7,938 bases of DNA from Thermoplasmata archaeon (GTDB lineage: Archaea > Thermoplasmatota > Thermoplasmata > Thermoplasmatales > GCA-001856825), in the NCBI GenBank assembly GCA_021793855.1, contig JAJYRY010000043.1:1-7938 (forward strand), written 5' to 3'. A model generated the notes under the pieces. That model was given only the letters and a program-made list of their open reading frames with translations, was not told where the DNA came from and did no database searches. Position 1 is the first letter of the stretch. Every line of letters begins with the position of its first letter. Positions 4,890-7,938 of the stretch are shown piece after piece. A program made the translations under genes and the position numbers.

Positions 4890-5495
4890 TCACAAGCTTT
4901 TTTCGAGCTCCTGGAGGTTCCCGACAATGTCGTACCCGTGACCGGCAAGGAGGGACACAGCGCCTGTTTCCTGGATAAGTTTCTTGAATTCTCTGTGCAC
5001 TTTTTCGTTGGGAGGATACGGCGGGTCGTGTGGATTGCACTCAGGCCAGAGCGCCAACTTTCCATCTACAGTGCCTCTGGCGTTGTCCGATACAATAAGA
5101 TCTTTTTCTTCGGTGAGGAGCGCGAAATCCTCAAAATCCTTGAATATTTTCATTCCAAGCACTTTGCCTGCGCTGTATTTCTCAAATTCACTAAGCACCT
5201 TAACAGCGACGAGTTCCCCGGGCTCTATGGCTTCAGCGTTCTGTTCTGGCACATAGATTTTAGCCCCCGTTTCAAATGCAATGTATTTACTTCCCCTTGT
5301 ATGATTCTGCGTGGTTAGGATGATTGCAACCTGCCCACCGATTCTCCTCAGTGCCTCTATCAATCCGGGAACGTGAGGTGGATCAATCAGTATGCAAGCC
5401 GTATCCTTCAAAATCTGGTGACCTACAAGCATCACGTTGCCTTCCGGCCATGGTGTCTCCCACCTGAAAACGTTATTCCTAATGGGGGTGAACAT
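4890..5495 (-). CDS. MBL-fold protein with degenerate metal-binding motif
   Basis: From ATG 5495 this is a 201-residue protein with metallo-beta-lactamase fold spacing. It has an N-terminal strand with LVGHQIL, then CILIDPPHVPG (34-44). A strand AIILTTQNHTRGSKYIA (57-73) stands where HxHxDH is expected. IVSDNARG (134-141) follows, and near the end LLAGHGYDI (182-190). Only His65 and His186 of the usual ligand set are recognisable; the first His is replaced by Gln63 and the Asp-His pair by Arg67-Gly68. Related subfamilies with an NHxR-type motif occur in archaea and bacteria and may not bind two zincs. The reading frame could extend to a TTG at 5564. ATG 5495 is chosen because a strong TATA box lies exactly 25 bases upstream, inside the longer frame. 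The function is unknown. Confidence 0.75.
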   Translation of the reverse strand: MFTPIRNNVFRWETPWPEGNVMLVGHQILKDTACILIDPPHVPGLIEALRRIGGQVAIILTTQNHTRGSKYIAFETGAKIYVPEQNAEAIEPGELVAVKVLSEFEKYSAGKVLGMKIFKDFEDFALLTEEKDLIVSDNARGTVDGKLALWPECNPHDPPYPPNEKVHREFKKLIQETGAVSLLAGHGYDIVGNLQELEKSL

Positions 5496-5516
5496 CACGC
5501 AGTCCATTGCCTTAGA

Positions 5517-5524
5517 CTTATAAA
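5517..5524 (-). promoter_or_regulatory. TATA box of the MBL-fold gene
   Basis: On the minus strand TTTATAAG is a near-consensus archaeal TATA box centred 25 bases before ATG 5495. It argues for a leaderless mRNA and excludes the upstream TTG 5564 as the start. Confidence 0.6.
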
Positions 5525-5636
5525 CGTTATTCAAGGAGTTGCAGTGCTGCCATAAAACAGCCAAAGCGCGAGATGCCTACCATTCTTGCATCGAATAATG
5601 AGATGTAATTGAGTTCAAGCCACTTTGGTTGAGTTG

Positions 5637-5660
5637 AAAGGGATGATATAACGTCCCTTT
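5637..5660. repeat. Perfect 7-bp inverted repeat downstream of tRNA-Leu
   Basis: AAAGGGA (5637-5643) and TCCCTTT (5654-5660) pair perfectly around a 10-base loop. On the minus strand it begins about 35 bases after the tRNA 3' end. The intervening sequence is T-rich (ATTTTAATCATTTATTT right after the tRNA), which is the likelier tRNA termination signal. The hairpin could be a backup terminator or an operator. Confidence 0.3.
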
Positions 5661-5693
5661 AGGGTTAATATCGTGTTAAATAAATGATTAAAA

Positions 5694-5778
5694 TGCGGAG
5701 GATGGGATTCGAACCCACGGACCCCTACGGGAATGGACCCTAAATCCATCGCCTTTAACCTAGCTCGACAACCTCCGC
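5694..5778 (-). tRNA. tRNA-Leu (anticodon UAG)
   Basis: On the minus strand a full cloverleaf can be drawn. The acceptor stem GCGGAGG/CCTCCGC has seven of seven pairs. The anticodon stem ATGGA/TCCAT encloses the loop TTTAGGG, giving anticodon UAG at 5740-5742, which reads CUA and related Leu codons. The long variable arm (CCC-GTA-GGG) marks a class II tRNA, and the T arm contains GGTTCGAATCC. The 3' CCA is not encoded and position 73 is A, the leucine discriminator. No intron is present. A TATA box lies at the right distance upstream. Confidence 0.96.
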
Positions 5779-5800
5779 AAGGTAATGCGGAATTATCCAA

Positions 5801-5810
5801 CAATATATGA
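5801..5810 (-). promoter_or_regulatory. TATA box of tRNA-Leu
   Basis: On the minus strand TCATATATTG is centred about 27 bases upstream of the mature tRNA 5' end. Transcription would therefore start at or within a few bases of the tRNA. Confidence 0.6.
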
Positions 5811-5988
5811 ATTGTGCTTTATTTTCTTTTAATACGAGCCTAAAAGAGAACAACAATCTATCCGTAAACCAGGTAAACATATATAGGATCATTGCAACCC
5901 GAATTCCCACCTCTCAGTTGGTCACATCGTCTTTACCGACTTTCCTTTTTCCAACCTACTTAGTATTGGGAGGAGGAAACTGAGGCAA

Positions 5989-6732
5989 TCATCTATCCAC
6001 GTCCTTGTCGTCCTCTGAGTAATCGACCAGCTTTGAGTAAAGTATGAGATATGGCTCGAGTGCGCGCATGACTTTTCCCTGTGCTTTGTGAAGATGCTCC
6101 TCAAAAGTTGTTCTAGGAACCGACTTTCTTCTTGAGATTTCGCCGACGCTTATTTTCCTTGGTACCTGAAAATAACCGCTCCTCAAAGCATCAGAAAGCG
6201 CAGCATACTGCTTGACACTGAGCTCTGCAAAAAGATCGCCAAGTGAAATTGTGAAAAAGTCCCTAACATTCCGATTCCCTATCTTCTTCTTTTTCACGAT
6301 CTTGACTTCCCCAATCTCCTCAAGCCTTGCCACTAGTTCTTGAAGCCTTTGCTCATCAAACGAAATTAATCTTCTTCTTTCAAGTCCGTTGAAGTAAGCG
6401 ATTGGCTCAAGAGGCATGCAGTAAAATTCTTCAATGATGGAGGTTAATGACTTAACCGGCCTCTGCAAAAGAAGGCGATTACAAGGGCATAACGAGTCTT
6501 CCGAAAGGATGACCCTGCCCCCATCCTTGTCCAGTGCAGTATTACAATTCCCACCGACAGATTTTGCCATTTCACAAATTCTGTCCATACCGGCTTTCAG
6601 GTCTCTCCCATGGATCTCAAACACATCTACGCGACGACTGCACCAGTGCCACATCTTCAACTCCGGGAATTCCTTTGAAAGTTCATTGAATGAGCAACCT
6701 TTATGATCTATGTCGATAACCAGCTCTTCCAT
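5989..6732 (-). CDS. HTH_10 (bacterioopsin-activator type) transcriptional regulator
   Basis: The 247-residue protein ends in an HTH_10 domain (about 171-226). This opens with LSVKQYAALSDALRSGYF and PRKISVGEIS (191-200), then has a recognition helix around SVPRTTFEEHLHKAQGKV. This is the DNA-binding module of haloarchaeal Bat-like and many thermoplasmatal regulators. The N-terminal half (1-90) looks like a small alpha/beta sensor. Cysteines at 31, 53, 63, 82 and 84 include a CPC motif before RLLLQRPVKS, so metal or redox sensing is possible, but this is inference. A basic KKKK (147-150) lies in a beta segment before the HTH. The start is ATG 6732, with a TATA-like box 26 bases upstream. It is divergent from the membrane-protein gene, with a 16-bp palindrome between them, a classic arrangement for local control. 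Confidence 0.85.
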   Translation of the reverse strand: MEELVIDIDHKGCSFNELSKEFPELKMWHWCSRRVDVFEIHGRDLKAGMDRICEMAKSVGGNCNTALDKDGGRVILSEDSLCPCNRLLLQRPVKSLTSIIEEFYCMPLEPIAYFNGLERRRLISFDEQRLQELVARLEEIGEVKIVKKKKIGNRNVRDFFTISLGDLFAELSVKQYAALSDALRSGYFQVPRKISVGEISRRKSVPRTTFEEHLHKAQGKVMRALEPYLILYSKLVDYSEDDKDVDR

Positions 6733-6753
6733 CCAAAATACATCCCGTTTAGA

Positions 6754-6762
6754 GAATTAAAC
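6754..6762 (-). promoter_or_regulatory. TATA-like box of the HTH_10 regulator
   Basis: On the minus strand GTTTAATTC is centred about 26 bases upstream of ATG 6732, consistent with a leaderless transcript. The perfect palindrome lies 5 bases further upstream. Confidence 0.45.
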
Positions 6763-6767
6763 ATAAT

Positions 6768-6783
6768 GCCGTCAATTGACGGC
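6768..6783. promoter_or_regulatory. Perfect 16-bp palindrome, probable operator
   Basis: GCCGTCAATTGACGGC is exactly self-complementary over 16 bases with no spacer. It sits between the start codons of the divergent regulator (6732) and membrane protein (6819). It lies just upstream of the regulator's TATA-like box and directly abuts the TAAAAG element on the plus strand. A dimeric DNA-binding protein is the expected ligand, and the adjacent HTH_10 regulator is the obvious candidate. Confidence 0.65.
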
Positions 6784-6789
6784 TAAAAG
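6784..6789 (+). promoter_or_regulatory. Possible TATA-like box of the membrane-protein gene
   Basis: TAAAAG follows the palindrome immediately and is centred about 32 bases before ATG 6819, giving a predicted leader of a few bases. The match is weak, but it is the best in the interval. Confidence 0.3.
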
Positions 6790-6818
6790 AGGATTAGCTC
6801 ATTGACACTGAAAGCTGC

Positions 6819-7613
6819 ATGGAAATAGGCTTGACAGATTTCCTGAAAATTTCAATAACCCCAATTCTCATATTCCTTGTCAGCAAGGCCGAAGAAAGAT
6901 ATGGGCAGAAAGTCAGTGGAATGCTTGTTGGTTTGCCTCTCACTACTGCCCCCGTAGTTTTGATCCTCTATATGGAGTACGGACTACTCTTTACATGGAA
7001 CGTTCTCACTGGAGTTATTTTGTCAGTGACGTCTAGCATCGTTTTCTGCGTGTCTTACTTCGTTTTAGCCAGAATGATGAGTTGGAAATTAACACTGGCT
7101 GCTTCATTGCTGCTTTTCTCCTTAACTGCGAGTATATTTGAAAAGATTTCACTTTCATTTGTCGTTGATTCCCTGATAGCCACAGGTTTCCTGGTGGCTT
7201 CCCTATTCCTTAGAACGGATACAAATCCTGAAATAAACGCATCAAAATTCAAGGGCGATACAGCATACCGTGTGGTTACAGCGACTTTGATAGTGTTGCT
7301 CATAACTACGTACGCTAATGATGTGGGCTCTGTCCTCAGTGGAATAGTGTCTAATTCCCCTGTCTTCATCTCAACTTTTGCAGTATTCAACCATCGAAAA
7401 GGTGGATTTCTCGCAGCAAGAAGCTTCATTCAAGGAACGATAAGGGGAACAATCGCGTACTTTGCCTTTTTCGTCCTGCTCTATGTTACCATTTTTAAAC
7501 TTACAATATGGGAGTCATTTGCACTATCTGTGGCTGCCTCATTGGTGATTAGCGAATTAACCTATCTCCTGACATCCAGCAGGAAACCATTTCCCTCCTA
7601 TGAGTCACCATAA
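6819..7613 (+). CDS. Multi-pass membrane protein of unknown function with internal repeat
   Basis: The 264-residue protein is strongly hydrophobic, with roughly eight or nine predicted membrane segments, near 10-22, 33-52, 57-84, 90-107, 113-131, 150-165, 169-189, 205-226 and 230-252. A hydrophilic loop around 132-149 divides it. The two halves look related: SGMLVGLP (33-40) in the first and SGIVSNSP (174-181) in the second share the SG(x5)P pattern, each followed by a hydrophobic helix. Halves repeated in this way are common in small transporters and channels, so a transport role is plausible but unproven. No named family is recognised with confidence; a GlpM-like or DUF3147-like relation is possible. 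The start ATG 6819 begins a typical amphipathic N-terminus. Its divergent neighbour regulator probably controls it. Confidence 0.72.
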   Translation: MEIGLTDFLKISITPILIFLVSKAEERYGQKVSGMLVGLPLTTAPVVLILYMEYGLLFTWNVLTGVILSVTSSIVFCVSYFVLARMMSWKLTLAASLLLFSLTASIFEKISLSFVVDSLIATGFLVASLFLRTDTNPEINASKFKGDTAYRVVTATLIVLLITTYANDVGSVLSGIVSNSPVFISTFAVFNHRKGGFLAARSFIQGTIRGTIAYFAFFVLLYVTIFKLTIWESFALSVAASLVISELTYLLTSSRKPFPSYESP

Positions 7614-7634
7614 GCTGAGGGAAATAACTATCTG

Positions 7635-7799
7635 GGCTTACATATCTTTATGGATCGTGACTTGAATGCAGCCATCAACGTCTGCAGACTGCGCATAATA
7701 AAAGTGGAGAGGGGCACTCCCGAGGTTACGGATGTGGAGAACGGGGCACTATCTGATAGGGCAACTCTGGTCGCAGAGGCAGGAAACTTAAGGCTTTAG
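7635..7799 (+). pseudogene. tnpB: 3' remnant of IS200/IS605-family tnpB
   Basis: The frame reads GLHIFMDRDLNAAINVCRLR and continues with GTPEVTDVENGAL to a TAG at 7797-7799. DRDLNAAIN is the RuvC-III motif of TnpB nucleases, normally found directly after the zinc ribbon, and the GTPEVTxVE tail is typical of archaeal TnpB C-termini. Only about the last 54 of roughly 400 residues remain. The zinc-ribbon cysteines and the first two RuvC motifs are gone. The remnant begins about 20 bases after the intact membrane-protein gene, so a deletion or insertion boundary lies near 7614-7635. It cannot encode an active nuclease. Confidence 0.85.
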
Positions 7800-7816
7800 T
7801 CATGGTAGGATGTCAC
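7800..7816 (+). mobile_element. Probable right end of the IS200/IS605-type element
   Basis: Directly after the tnpB stop the sequence reads TCATGGTAGGATGTCAC. IS200/IS605 elements commonly end a short distance after tnpB with a small hairpin and a GTAG...CAC-like terminus, which is also the 3' part of the omega-RNA scaffold. The hairpin expected just before it looks decayed. The exact boundary is inferred. Confidence 0.4.
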
Positions 7817-7832
7817 TTTAATATCGGGCGAA

Positions 7833-7938
7833 TCAATAAATTCCAAAAACTATCTTTATGGCGTCCAAGATTTTTTGAAATTCCACATCCGCCACTTTTC
7901 CTATGTTTCTAATTAGCCTCATCTGAGATACTGATCTC
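7833..7938 (-). CDS. C-terminus of a MazF/PemK-like toxin (partial)
   Basis: On the minus strand the frame enters from the right edge as RSVSQMRLIRNIGKVADVEF and ends at TGA 7833-7835 after ILDAIKIVFGIY. MazF/PemK endoribonucleases end with an SQIR strand, then a KIGK-type turn and a final helix of the form xEExxxILxALKIVL, and all three elements are visible. The gap between SQMR and IGK is shorter than I expect for the family, where a few residues such as DxxRL normally intervene. A small deletion is therefore possible. The rest of the gene, and any antitoxin, lies outside the window. It abuts the tnpB scar. Confidence 0.55.
   Translation of the reverse strand, partial: RSVSQMRLIRNIGKVADVEFQKILDAIKIVFGIY

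Noticed and set aside
4801..5065. Two minus-strand ORFs of 79 and 82 residues
   Set aside because: Both are out-of-frame shadows of the MBL-fold gene, with biased Arg/Ser composition and no motifs.
4938..5318. A 126-residue plus-strand ORF opposite the MBL-fold gene
   Set aside because: It is antisense to a recognisable MBL-fold frame with a good promoter, and its translation shows no family features.
5694..5778. tRNA-Leu as an integration (att) site for a genomic island
   Set aside because: No second copy of the tRNA 3' end and no integrase gene are visible in the window, so there is no support for it here.
5615..5803. A 62-residue minus-strand ORF across the tRNA
   Set aside because: It is the translation of the tRNA-Leu gene and its flanks.
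5779..5988. A gene or RNA between tRNA-Leu and the HTH_10 regulator
   Set aside because: Apart from the tRNA promoter and one unassigned TATA-like ATATATAGG near 5879-5887, nothing coherent is present. The ORF at 5922-6104 is a shadow of the regulator.
7055..7429. A 124-residue minus-strand ORF inside the membrane-protein gene
   Set aside because: It is antisense to a coherent multi-pass membrane protein and lacks motifs or a promoter.
1..7938. CRISPR array or cas genes
   Set aside because: No regularly spaced direct repeats of 24-40 bases and no Cas-like protein were seen. The short repeats present are inverted and isolated.

Overview
The window reads as chromosomal DNA of a Thermoplasmata archaeon, probably of the Thermoplasmatales type. 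Five things support this: a fragment of the extracellular FTETGL / WSVTVNG / FTEPNGTY surface-protein repeat, a bacterioopsin-activator-type (HTH_10) regulator, archaeal type II toxin-antitoxin genes, a CCA-less class II tRNA-Leu, and TATA-like boxes about 25-27 bases upstream of many start codons. That last spacing implies mostly leaderless mRNAs. I cannot name the genus from sequence alone.

Layout. Bases 1-760 are a relic zone: a surface-protein repeat fragment on the minus strand with no proper start, a possible retropepsin-like C-terminal fragment (minus), and an orphan antitoxin-like small ORF (plus). Bases 783-1974 hold a GNAT acetyltransferase (plus) convergent with an AhpD-like protein (minus) that keeps the exact Glu/Cys/Cys/His spacing of the family. 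Bases 2040-4004 form a toxin-antitoxin block: a relBE-type pair (plus), a solitary nucleotidyltransferase-fold protein (minus) and a vapBC pair (plus). The vapB reading frame carries an in-frame TAA in its DNA-binding N-terminus. Bases 4131-5495 encode a VOC/glyoxalase-fold protein and an MBL-fold protein with a degenerate metal site, both minus. A 357-base intergenic region with several hairpins separates them.

Bases 5694-5810 hold tRNA-Leu(UAG) and its promoter (minus). Bases 5989-7613 hold a divergent pair: an HTH_10 regulator with a Cys-containing sensor region (minus) and a multi-pass membrane protein (plus). A perfect 16-bp palindrome lies between their promoters, suggesting local control by the regulator. 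The window ends with a 3' remnant of an IS200/IS605-type tnpB, followed by the C-terminus of a probable MazF/PemK-like toxin running in from the right edge (minus).

The left half and the right edge look like accessory DNA, with three or four different toxin or antitoxin families, decayed genes and a transposon scar. The tRNA and the regulator/membrane-protein pair look more like resident chromosome. The best leads are the split vapB and the palindrome between the divergent genes. I did not find a convincing entirely new multi-gene system.
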